This document shows positions 45,106 to 52,173 of a stretch of DNA of 52,173 nucleotides, in pieces. The stretch comes from Phycisphaerae bacterium (GTDB taxonomy: Bacteria; Planctomycetota; Phycisphaerae; UBA1845): NCBI GenBank assembly GCA_021604825.1, contig BQJS01000009.1, positions 1 to 52,173 on the forward strand. Reading direction: 5' to 3'. The stretch's first letter is position 1. Every line of letters begins with the position of its first letter. The notes under the pieces are model-generated. The model was not told the DNA's origin. It worked only from the letters and a program-made list of their open reading frames with translations, and did no database searches. The translations under genes were made by a program, and so were the position numbers.

Positions 45106-45885
45106 ATGCGAATTCTGCTGACCAACGACGACGGCATCACCGCACCGGGTATTGTTGCTCTCTACAAAGAGCTGATCAAGTTTGCCGAAGTCTCGGTCGT
45201 AGCCCCCGATCAGGTGCAGTCCGCCTGTGGACATGGTATCACCATTCGCGAGCCTCTGACCATCAAAAAGACCGATGTCGATGGTGTTTTTGAAGGATGG
45301 GCGGTGCGTGGCAAGCCGGCTGACTGCGTCAAACTGGGCCTGGGCAAGCTTGTCGAGCATCAACCCGATCTGGTGGTTTCGGGAATCAACGACGGAGCCA
45401 ATGTCGGTATCAACGTGCTCTACTCCGGGACGGTCGCCGGTGCGGCTGAGGGTGCGATCCATGGCATCCCTTCGATCGCCATCTCGCAGTTGTGGGCGGA
45501 GGTTGGCGACACGGTATTTACCGAAGCGGCTCGCCTCTCCCGATTGATCGTCGAGAATTACGGCAAGAGCGTGATGGCTGGCAATCATCCGTGCCCGCTG
45601 CTCAACGTCAATTTCCCGAACGTCACTGACGAACGTCCGATGGGCATGAAAGTTGCGTCGCAAGCCACCCATCGCACCGACGACGAATACAAACGCGTCA
45701 CCGGTTCCAACGGTCAGCCCGAATTCTTGTTGCAGGGTTGGTTCAAAGATCATGGACCGCCCGAACACGATCTGCGGGCGCTCATAGATGGATACGTCGT
45801 GCTCACGCCACTTCATGTGGATATGACTGATCACGCCAAAATGAAAGCCATCGCCGATTGGGAATGGCCCGACCTGACCCGTTAG
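45106..45885 (+). CDS. surE: 5'/3'-nucleotidase SurE
   Basis: 259 residues, starting MRILLTNDDG. The metal ligands Asp8, Asp9, Ser39 (QSACGHG) and Asn95 (SGINDGANVG) are in place, and AGAAEGA follows. SurE hydrolyses nucleoside monophosphates and some polyphosphates. The longer frame adds 26 residues from the divergent intergenic region and is unlikely. plsC follows 38 bases later. Confidence 0.95.
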   Translation: MRILLTNDDGITAPGIVALYKELIKFAEVSVVAPDQVQSACGHGITIREPLTIKKTDVDGVFEGWAVRGKPADCVKLGLGKLVEHQPDLVVSGINDGANVGINVLYSGTVAGAAEGAIHGIPSIAISQLWAEVGDTVFTEAARLSRLIVENYGKSVMAGNHPCPLLNVNFPNVTDERPMGMKVASQATHRTDDEYKRVTGSNGQPEFLLQGWFKDHGPPEHDLRALIDGYVVLTPLHVDMTDHAKMKAIADWEWPDLTR

Positions 45886-45923
45886 CAGAATCTCCGTGCA
45901 GACCAGTGGCCAGGCCATTTGCG

Positions 45924-46586
45924 ATGATCGAAGCCCCCAAGAAACTCATTTACCGCGCCAGCACGATCGCGCTTGGGGGATTGTTTAGCCTTACGTGTCG
46001 CGTGCGGCTGTTCGGACGTGAACACCTGCCTCCGCGCGGTCCGCTATTACTTGCGTGCAATCACCAAAGTTTTCTGGACCCGCCACTCGTTGGATCGCTG
46101 GCCGGTCGTCCACTGCACTACATGGCCCGCGATTCGCTCTTTCGAGTGCCCGGTTTGAGCGCACTCATCCGCATGCACAACGCATTTCCCGTCAAAACCA
46201 ACACCGCCGACCTGTCCTCTTTCAAGATGTCTTTGCGAATTTTAAAAGCCGGCGGCGCGTTGCTTGTGTTTCCGGAGGGGACGCGTTCACCCGATGGCAA
46301 GATTTCCGAATGTCAGCCGGGAATCATTCATCTGATGCGGCGAGCCAACGTGCCGATCCTTCCGGTGGCGATCGAAGGCGTCTTTGAAGCGTGGCCCAGA
46401 TCGGCGATTATGCCCCGACCTTCACCCTTGTGGATTGAGTTTGGCCGACTCATCGGACCGGCTGCCTTTGAAGGACAAGAACCAGCGCAAGCCGCATCAC
46501 AATTGACGCAACATCTCCGCCAATTGCACAATCAAGTGCGAATACGTGCGGGACGCGCTCCGATCGGGTATGCTGGCGACCATTAA
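45924..46586 (+). CDS. plsC: 1-acyl-sn-glycerol-3-phosphate acyltransferase
   Basis: 220 residues of the PlsC family, which adds the second acyl chain in phosphatidic acid synthesis at the inner membrane. His47 and Asp52 form the H-x4-D site in CNHQSFLDP, FPEGTR is at 116-121, and VPILPVAIEG follows. A hydrophobic N-terminus (about 13-24) may anchor it. ATG 45924 was preferred to 45858, which lies inside surE. Confidence 0.92.
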   Translation: MIEAPKKLIYRASTIALGGLFSLTCRVRLFGREHLPPRGPLLLACNHQSFLDPPLVGSLAGRPLHYMARDSLFRVPGLSALIRMHNAFPVKTNTADLSSFKMSLRILKAGGALLVFPEGTRSPDGKISECQPGIIHLMRRANVPILPVAIEGVFEAWPRSAIMPRPSPLWIEFGRLIGPAAFEGQEPAQAASQLTQHLRQLHNQVRIRAGRAPIGYAGDH

Positions 46587-46684
46587 ATTGCTTTGGCGAG
46601 CAGGCGTTCGGACAATTCAGAATTGTCTCTTGCAGCAATGCTGGAACGCCTCGCGGTGAGTGACTTGGTTGCAAGGAAAAACCG

Positions 46685-46924
46685 ATGACCGATCAGATCC
46701 ATGACACCCGACCAATCGTTGTTGCGGAAACCCCCGGCACAAAGGCCTATTGCATGTGCGGGCATTCCGGCAACCTGCCCTATTGCGATGGGGCCCATAA
46801 GCGAAAAGACGTGGGGGTTGGCCCGATGGTCCGTGAAGTCACCGAAAACGGCACCGTCGCCATCTGCCAATGTCATCAAAGTTGCAACCTTCCGTTCTGC
46901 GACGGAACGCACAACAAGCTGTAG
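46685..46924 (+). CDS. CDGSH iron-sulfur protein with two motifs
   Basis: 79 residues holding two CDGSH-type [2Fe-2S] motifs: CMCGHSGNLPYCDGAH (about 23-38) and CQCHQSCNLPFCDGTH (about 61-76). Each has the C-x-C...C-x3-H ligand set of the mitoNEET family. AAGGA lies upstream of the ATG. In bacteria such proteins are thought to act in redox or Fe-S handling. No obvious partner beside it. Confidence 0.92.
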   Translation: MTDQIHDTRPIVVAETPGTKAYCMCGHSGNLPYCDGAHKRKDVGVGPMVREVTENGTVAICQCHQSCNLPFCDGTHNKL

Positions 46925-46957
46925 TAACATACGGGCCCGAATGGAAAACGGACTCAA

Positions 46958-47031
46958 CGTGCCACTGCTCTGTGAGCAGTGCGAATTCATTGAGACTCGT
47001 TGGACGGCACTGCTCACAGAGCAGTGGCACG
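46958..47031. repeat. nested palindromic repeat, copy 3
   Basis: A 74-bp element with perfect outer arms and both inner CACTGCTC/GAGCAGTG hairpins. It lies between the CDGSH gene and the prepilin peptidase gene. Confidence 0.9.
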
Positions 47032-47083
47032 AGTCACGGACGACCGGCATCACCTACTCATATCAAGCCCTCGGTAACGATTC

Positions 47084-48625
47084 ATGATCCTGGCGTCGAA
47101 CGGTGTTGGCTTCACCCTTGAAGTGATCTGGTGGCTTGCGTTTCTGTGCACGTTTGGGCTCTGCCTCGGCAGCTTCCTCAACGTCATCATCTACCGCCTC
47201 CCCCGCGACATGGCCCTTGGCGATCCGAAATGGTCGTTCTGCCCCAAGTGCAACGCGCAAATTCACTGGTACGACAATCTCCCGGTGTTCAGCTATCTGC
47301 GTCTGCGTGGGCGATGCCGCGCCTGCGCGAACAAGATTTCGTTTCGCTATCCGCTGCTCGAAATGACAGCCGGCTTGGTGGTGCTATTTCTTCTGGACGC
47401 CTTCCTGATCGCCCACACACACGTGGGAGTGATCGTTGACTATCCAGGCATGACCTGGCAGCTCGGCGAAGATTGGCCGATCTTGCTAGCCCACATCATC
47501 CTGATGATGGCGCTGCTGGCGATGTCCGCGATCGACATGGAGCATTACTGGGTTGATATTCGTTTCACGACAATGGCCACGATCGCAGGGTTCTGCCTGC
47601 ACGCCATCTGGACACCTCAGCGCAGCTCGCAATGGCCTCGACCCTCAACCGGCTTGTCGGCGGGCAGCATCATTGGTGTGGCGACGCTTCTCGTGACATT
47701 CTTCGTGGTGCGAAGATTCCTACATCCCGCAGCCGTGACACCGATGCCCGAATCTGTGGGGGATGAATCAGAACACGAAGGAAAGTCCGAAGATGACGTT
47801 TCGGATACCCAGTCAGAAATCGACACGAGCGAAGCCCTCCCTTCCTCCGAACCGTCAGGAACGCGGCAGATCCTCGGCATGCTGGGCCTCATCGCCGTGG
47901 CTTCGAGCATCCTGATTCTGGCCGTCGGAGCCCTGTTTGAGGGTGCGGGACTCAGCAAATCGCTGTCATACACCGCCCGATGGCTGCCGGGGCTCATTTT
48001 CCTGTTCTTCCTCATTCAGATGGGGGGCAGCGAACCGCGCGAGTCCGACGACGAGATCATCCATTCGATCGAATCCGAGAAATCGACGGCCCGACGGACC
48101 GTCCTTTTTGAACTGCTGATCCTGCTGCCCGCGATTGGGCTGGGCGGCGTAACTTGGTACTACGGCGACTCTTGCACGCAAACCGGTTTGATGTTCGATG
48201 GCATCTTGCAATGGTCCCCCACCACCGATTGGATGCCCCTGCGCGGGATCGGGACTGCCGCTTCGGGTTTCCTGCTGGGCGGTGCGATCGGTTGGTTCGT
48301 TCGCATCATCGCCACGCTGATTCTCGGTCGCGAAGCATTCGGCAGCGGCGACATTCACATGATGGCCGCGGCTGGCTGCGTGTGCGGTTGGCCGACCGTG
48401 TTGGTCGGGTTTGTGTTATGCTCGCTACTGGCGGTGGCGGGCTGGCTGATGATGCTCCCGATCAAACGCACCCGCGCGATCCCGTTGGGACCTTGGCTTT
48501 CGATCTCGTTTCTCATCGTGGTTTTGTTTTACGATGACATCATGGCCTCGAAACCGATTCGCAACATGGAATACCTGTTTGATTTCGTGCCTGTGCTTTT
48601 TGAAAAAGTCACAACTCGTAACTGA
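47084..48625 (+). CDS. pilD: prepilin peptidase (type IV leader peptidase) with a long insertion
   Basis: 513 residues, about twice the usual length. The N-terminal region is standard: GSFLNVIIYRLPR, then the four-cysteine site Cys53, Cys56, Cys78 and Cys81. The two aspartic-protease residues are Asp151 (SAIDMEHYWV) and Asp423 (GSGDIHMMAAAG). They are normally about 60 residues apart but are 272 apart here. The insertion (roughly 190-390) has an acidic loop (219-258) and extra membrane helices. It would cleave and N-methylate pilins or pseudopilins at the inner membrane; no pilin gene is nearby. Confidence 0.88.
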   Translation: MILASNGVGFTLEVIWWLAFLCTFGLCLGSFLNVIIYRLPRDMALGDPKWSFCPKCNAQIHWYDNLPVFSYLRLRGRCRACANKISFRYPLLEMTAGLVVLFLLDAFLIAHTHVGVIVDYPGMTWQLGEDWPILLAHIILMMALLAMSAIDMEHYWVDIRFTTMATIAGFCLHAIWTPQRSSQWPRPSTGLSAGSIIGVATLLVTFFVVRRFLHPAAVTPMPESVGDESEHEGKSEDDVSDTQSEIDTSEALPSSEPSGTRQILGMLGLIAVASSILILAVGALFEGAGLSKSLSYTARWLPGLIFLFFLIQMGGSEPRESDDEIIHSIESEKSTARRTVLFELLILLPAIGLGGVTWYYGDSCTQTGLMFDGILQWSPTTDWMPLRGIGTAASGFLLGGAIGWFVRIIATLILGREAFGSGDIHMMAAAGCVCGWPTVLVGFVLCSLLAVAGWLMMLPIKRTRAIPLGPWLSISFLIVVLFYDDIMASKPIRNMEYLFDFVPVLFEKVTTRN

Positions 48626-48636
48626 GCGCCGATCAA

Positions 48637-49035
48637 ATGAACCTTGCCATCCAACGTTTCAAGGCGTATTCTAAGCTCATCCTGATTATCCTGTTTACCC
48701 TATTCATCTTTTTGATGATTTACATGAACTGGGATAATCAGGTGACCGTTTGGTTCCTCATTAAGTTTGAGGCGATCAACGTTTCATGGCTGATATTCGT
48801 TACGGCGCTGTTTGCCGTCCTCGGTTGGATCACGCTCCGATTTGCATTTGGGGTGGTTACGGATCTCAAGGCGCTCAAGAAGCACGAGGACGACTTGGAA
48901 AACAAAAAGCGCCAGGACGAATTGATGAAACGTCTTGATCGCGAAGATCCGAAAGGAACCGGCGGTTTGACACCGGGCATCTCAACGCCCCAGAGCAAGC
49001 CGTCTGACGCCGACGATGATGCCAAATCGCAGTGA
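48637..49035 (+). CDS. small membrane protein, LapA-like (DUF1049-like)
   Basis: 132 residues. Two transmembrane helices (about 14-30 and 49-70) are followed by a charged, probably coiled-coil stretch (LKALKKHEDDLENKKRQDELMKRL) and a disordered end. The arrangement resembles LapA/YciS proteins of lipopolysaccharide assembly, but similarity is only in layout. It starts 11 bases after the prepilin peptidase, so they are probably one transcript. Confidence 0.65.
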   Translation: MNLAIQRFKAYSKLILIILFTLFIFLMIYMNWDNQVTVWFLIKFEAINVSWLIFVTALFAVLGWITLRFAFGVVTDLKALKKHEDDLENKKRQDELMKRLDREDPKGTGGLTPGISTPQSKPSDADDDAKSQ

Positions 49036-49148
49036 GCCGTTTAGCTGCATTGGGTAGTGACAACTGAATACTGTTAAATTGAATTTGGGAATGGAATCCC
49101 TCACGGGATCGAACGAAATACTCGTGTTTACATTGGAGGTATGAAGAA

Positions 49149-49865
49149 ATGTTCCGCGCCAAATCCGCACTCCTAACCGTCGCCTTCGCCGCCCTGCTCA
49201 CGTTGGGCACCGGTTGCGAAGACAAAAAAAACCGCATCGTGATGCTTGAGGAAAGCAACCAGCAACTCCTCGAAGACCTCACCGTCGCTCAAGACGAATT
49301 GGCAGCGATGCGAAACGCCAACGATCAGTGTCAGAGCAATCTGTCGTCGGCACGCAATCAGAATTCAAATTTGAACAGTCAATTGGCCGCCGCACGCAAT
49401 CAGCCGCGTCCGCAACCGATCATTCAGCAAGCACCCGCCCCGCAACCGCAGGTCCCCAGTGGATGGACGGCTGTCCCCGGTGGCGCGATGATCGCGGTTG
49501 AAGGTTCAGTACTCTTCGGACCGGGCAAAGCCAAACTGCGCGGTGGTGCCACCAACGACCTCGCCCGCATCGCCGAAGTTTTGCGACGCGAGTATGGCAG
49601 CAAGGACATTCTCGTCTACGGGCACACCGACAACACGCCCATCAAGAAAAGCGGTTGGAAAGACAACCTCGAACTGAGTACCGAGCGTGCAGCTTCGGTC
49701 GTTCGTTGGTTGAGCAAGGAAGGCGTCAATCGCAACCGGTTGGTCGCATGCGGTTGTGGCGATAGTCGCCCGCGCGTTCCAAATTCAAACGAAGCGAATC
49801 GCAAGCAGAATCGTCGCGTCGAAATCTTCGCACTCGATGCCGACATTCAAACCGCCGGCCGCTAA
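49149..49865 (+). CDS. OmpA-family peptidoglycan-binding lipoprotein
   Basis: 238 residues. The signal ends LGTGC with the lipidated Cys23. A coiled coil follows (about 30-85), then a Pro/Gln-rich linker (86-103), then an OmpA C-terminal domain (VLFGPGKAKLR, DILVYGHTDNTP, LSTERAASVVRWLSKEG, NRKQNRRVEIF). It would link the outer membrane to the cell wall. GGAGG sits ten bases before ATG 49149; an ATG at 49141 is too close to it. A strong terminator follows. Confidence 0.9.
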   Translation: MFRAKSALLTVAFAALLTLGTGCEDKKNRIVMLEESNQQLLEDLTVAQDELAAMRNANDQCQSNLSSARNQNSNLNSQLAAARNQPRPQPIIQQAPAPQPQVPSGWTAVPGGAMIAVEGSVLFGPGKAKLRGGATNDLARIAEVLRREYGSKDILVYGHTDNTPIKKSGWKDNLELSTERAASVVRWLSKEGVNRNRLVACGCGDSRPRVPNSNEANRKQNRRVEIFALDADIQTAGR

Positions 49866-49901
49866 GTTTTCTGCAGCTGGCACCTATCTTGAATCAATAC
49901 C

Positions 49902-49942
49902 AATCCTGCCTTCGATGACTGTTCGAAGGCAGGATTTTTTTT
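49902..49942 (+). terminator. rho-independent terminator
   Basis: AATCCTGCCTTCGA (49902-49915) pairs perfectly with TCGAAGGCAGGATT (49923-49936) over a seven-base loop, followed by a run of T to 49942. It ends the OmpA-protein transcript. Confidence 0.92.
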
Positions 49943-50086
49943 AGCCAGCCAATCTGAAAACACCTTGATTCCTGCGTCGAACGCCACGCCAGCGACCCAA
50001 ATAAAGTGGGGCCATTTTTCGTCCGATAAACCGTTGAGCGCACATGCACCATAGATCCGGTGCGCATTTGATGGGGGTCGTGCGGA

Positions 50087-50848
50087 ATGTCATTGGCTGG
50101 TCAGTGCTACTACTCGCTTTGCAACACCACCGGTGGGCACGTTCTAGCCCGCAGCTTCGTTCGATCGATCCGCAAACTCGGGTTGGCCCGCAAGGCGTTC
50201 ACCCCGTTTGACGCCCTCGAATTGAAACCGCAAGCGTTGCGCGGACTCATCCAGCTTTGGAAGCGCATTCATTGGTCACCGGGCGATGGCATGATGCCCG
50301 TCGAGCAACTCCTCGCCATCTACGACCACGTATTGCGTTGGCCGGGTGATGGCGATGTCGTCGAACTCGGCTCGTGGACCGGGCTGACCACCTGCTACCT
50401 CGCCACCGCATGTCAACAGCGCGGTGCCAGCCACGTTTATGCCGTCGACACCTTTGAAGGCACAATGGAATACGGCCAGACGTATCCTTCGGTCGCCGGT
50501 TTCGGTGGCAGCACGTATGCCGAATTCACCAAACGAATCGAGCAAGCTGGGCACAAGGATCGCGTAACGCCGCTGGTCGGCCGCACAGATCATTGGGCCG
50601 GTCAATACCCCGGCAAACCCATTCGGGTTTTGTTCATCGATGCCGACCATTCGTTCGAAGGCGTCCGCGACGACTTCGAAAACTGGCATCGCCACGTCGA
50701 ACCCGGCGGGCTCATCATCTTCCACGACCACAACTTCCCCGGCGTTAAACGCTTCATCGAAGAGACCTTGCGCGACGATCCCCGCATCCGCCCCAAACCG
50801 GGCCTCGTCGCCGAAAACGTTTATATGGCCACCCGGACCGCCGAATAA
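50087..50848 (+). CDS. class I SAM methyltransferase (Methyltransf_24-like)
   Basis: 253 residues. Motif I is DVVELGSWTGLTTCYLA (about 90-106), followed by HVYAVDTFEG, and RVLFIDADHSFEGVRDDFENWHRHVEPGGLIIFHDH is the signature of the family of O-methyltransferases that act on sugars or small molecules. The DADH and HDH residues may bind a metal. The N-terminal 60 residues are unassigned. It stands alone between the terminator and palindrome copy 4. The substrate is unknown. Confidence 0.82.
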   Translation: MSLAGQCYYSLCNTTGGHVLARSFVRSIRKLGLARKAFTPFDALELKPQALRGLIQLWKRIHWSPGDGMMPVEQLLAIYDHVLRWPGDGDVVELGSWTGLTTCYLATACQQRGASHVYAVDTFEGTMEYGQTYPSVAGFGGSTYAEFTKRIEQAGHKDRVTPLVGRTDHWAGQYPGKPIRVLFIDADHSFEGVRDDFENWHRHVEPGGLIIFHDHNFPGVKRFIEETLRDDPRIRPKPGLVAENVYMATRTAE

Positions 50849-50996
50849 CACGCAATACGGCGGCTGGCACGTCGTTTGGCCTTACAACTAATTGCAACCG
50901 TGGGTCGTCCGATCCCGTATCATAGTCGGATGATCTGTCGGGCAGCGCATAGCCCAAGATCAAAACCCGACGGTAAGATTCGGAAAAAACAACTGT

Positions 50997-51066
50997 GTGC
51001 CACTGCTCTGTGAGCAGTGCATATTCAATGCGTCTCCAATATCACACTGCTCACAGAGCAGTGGCA
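50997..51066. repeat. nested palindromic repeat, copy 4
   Basis: A 70-bp element with the same arms as the other copies and a shorter centre. It lies 40 bases upstream of the last gene's start, so it may be in that gene's leader RNA. Confidence 0.9.
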
Positions 51067-51106
51067 CGATTGCGCGAAACAGAAACAGGTATTTAGGAGC
51101 ATGGCC

Positions 51107-52173
51107 ATGCTTACAACGAAGACTTCATTACTCAAACCACTGATTTCAAAAACGTCGCGACGCGTCGGCGCAGTCGTTACGGCGCTGTTGCTGGTCGGAT
51201 CGACGTCGGCGTCTGCCAGCGTCACCACGGCCGTGACATGGATTGGTCAGTCGGTCGCGACGGCTGCGACATCACAGGCAGGCGATGATCGTTCCGTCGA
51301 GAAGCTGCTCGAACTGACGCCCGAGAAATCCGAAGCGTTCTTTGAATTACTCGCCCCCAATGATGTCAAAGTGCTTGTCGGTCGACGCAATCAAGGCGTG
51401 CATGTTCGCGGGACGGCCAAGGAAGTTTCGACGCTCGAAGCATTCGCCGAACTGATGATGCGCGATTCACATCGCCAAATCACCGATCCGCAGAAATTCA
51501 TCGACGAGTTGGAGGGCACTTGGGATTCGGCATCCGTTTACAAACTACCGAAGCCAGCCGGAGAGGCCTTGTTGAAGAATCTGGCTTTTGCCGATGTTCC
51601 GGTCTTGGTCGCCAACCAGCCCGACGGCATCGGTGTCAGAGCATCCAAGCGCGACCAAGCCGTCATTGCCGACATTGCTCGAATTCAACAAGGCATGGCC
51701 CCCAAGAAAATGCACAAAGCCCCTGAACGCAAAGTCGCACGAGGTGAAGGTCGCGGAGAAGGACGTCGTGGTGGCGATCGCGCCGAACGCCGGCGCGGTG
51801 GTGATCGCGAACGAGCAGACCGCGGCAGAGGTGCCGATCGTCGCGGACGTGAGCTGGCTGAAAAAGTCGAACGCCTCGACGAGAGAGTGAAGAAACTCGA
51901 AGAATTAGCCGCCGCCCTTCACTCCGGCGAAGGCCACGAACACGCGGGACTGCACCATAGCGACAAGGCCCATGGCGATCATCACGCCAAGAAAGGCGAC
52001 AAGCCCAAGAAGAAAAAGCAAGCTTCCAAATCGAAGGGGAAAAAGAAAGACAAGAAGGGCAAGAAAGACAAACCGGATCCCAACGAAATCGTCACCATGC
52101 GGTACGACCTGCCAGCCCAACACGCCGACAACCTGTACAACCTGTTCGCGCCGGCTGACATCAAGGACATCCT
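51107..52173 (+). CDS. secreted protein with duplicated secretin-N-like domain (partial)
   Basis: At least 355 residues; the frame is open at the window end. AGGAG lies seven bases before ATG 51107. A signal peptide covers about 1-36 (VVTALLLVGSTSASA). A first domain (about 65-190) reads LLELTPEKSEAFFELLAPNDVKVLVGRRNQGVHVRG. An Arg/Gly/Asp-rich stretch (about 210-248), a coiled coil (250-266), a His-rich and a Lys-rich stretch follow. The last bases start a second copy, YDLPAQHADNLYNLFAPADIKDI. The repeated pattern resembles the N1-type domains of secretins (GspD/PilQ). A secretin-like outer-membrane role is inferred; the C-terminus is needed to tell. Confidence 0.65.
   Translation, partial: MLTTKTSLLKPLISKTSRRVGAVVTALLLVGSTSASASVTTAVTWIGQSVATAATSQAGDDRSVEKLLELTPEKSEAFFELLAPNDVKVLVGRRNQGVHVRGTAKEVSTLEAFAELMMRDSHRQITDPQKFIDELEGTWDSASVYKLPKPAGEALLKNLAFADVPVLVANQPDGIGVRASKRDQAVIADIARIQQGMAPKKMHKAPERKVARGEGRGEGRRGGDRAERRRGGDRERADRGRGADRRGRELAEKVERLDERVKKLEELAAALHSGEGHEHAGLHHSDKAHGDHHAKKGDKPKKKKQASKSKGKKKDKKGKKDKPDPNEIVTMRYDLPAQHADNLYNLFAPADIKDI

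Noticed and set aside
45079..45918. Minus-strand frame of 279 codons opposite surE
   Set aside because: Antisense to a well-supported gene; composition typical of a codon-bias shadow.

Overview
The window looks like chromosomal DNA of a planctomycete, probably of the Phycisphaerae or a nearby class. This is inferred from gene content only. The evidence is large secreted proteins ending in paired dockerin-like calcium loops, a PEP-CTERM protein, a DUF1800/DUF1501 pair with a Tat signal, an ECF sigma factor next to a TPR-bearing Ser/Thr kinase, a DUF1570 protein, a Lys-rich histone H1-like protein and the futalosine-pathway enzyme MqnD. Most starts were chosen from ribosome binding sites and signal peptides, so many genes are shorter here than their longest reading frame.

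Layout. 1-1220: end of a minus-strand pair (FAD oxidoreductase, running off the window, and a SAM methyltransferase). 1854-5211: a D-lactate dehydrogenase, an M48 lipoprotein protease, and a lipoprotein that resembles plant violaxanthin de-epoxidase in both its Cys-rich and lipocalin parts. 5330-6425: an auxin-efflux-carrier-type transporter with a 56-residue partner. 6478-7199: a decayed tyrosine integrase. 7314-22415: about 15 kb bounded by two 105-bp direct repeats. Each repeat holds the 3' half of tRNA-Pro(GGG) plus its terminator, and next to each is an array of TGGCG motifs at 11-bp spacing. I read this as an integrative island. Its cargo is five secreted proteins on the minus strand (four overlapping or nearly so) and a divergent sigma factor plus membrane kinase. 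The intact tRNA-Pro gene closes the right end.

22548-34115: mostly housekeeping and signalling genes: RluA-type pseudouridine synthase, lipid kinase, XerD-like recombinase, three poorly known proteins (one a probable adenylate-kinase-like/deoxyribosyltransferase-like fusion), a CAP-domain lipoprotein, an FHA-GAF-PP2C phosphatase, MqnD and NAD synthetase. 34456-39742: histone-like protein, FolE, then the minus-strand series rpsP-trmD-rplS-yraN-tatD, and FabI upstream. 39989-45037: DUF1501, DUF1800, DUF1570 and NnrE. 45106-52173: SurE, PlsC, a two-motif CDGSH protein, prepilin peptidase, a LapA-like protein, an OmpA-type lipoprotein, a methyltransferase and a partial secretin-like protein.

Four copies of a 70-75-bp nested palindrome (34163, 41286, 46958, 50997) lie between genes in the right third and are absent from the island. 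The strongest items for follow-up are the bacterial violaxanthin-de-epoxidase-like lipoprotein and the tRNA-bounded island with its 11-bp motif arrays.
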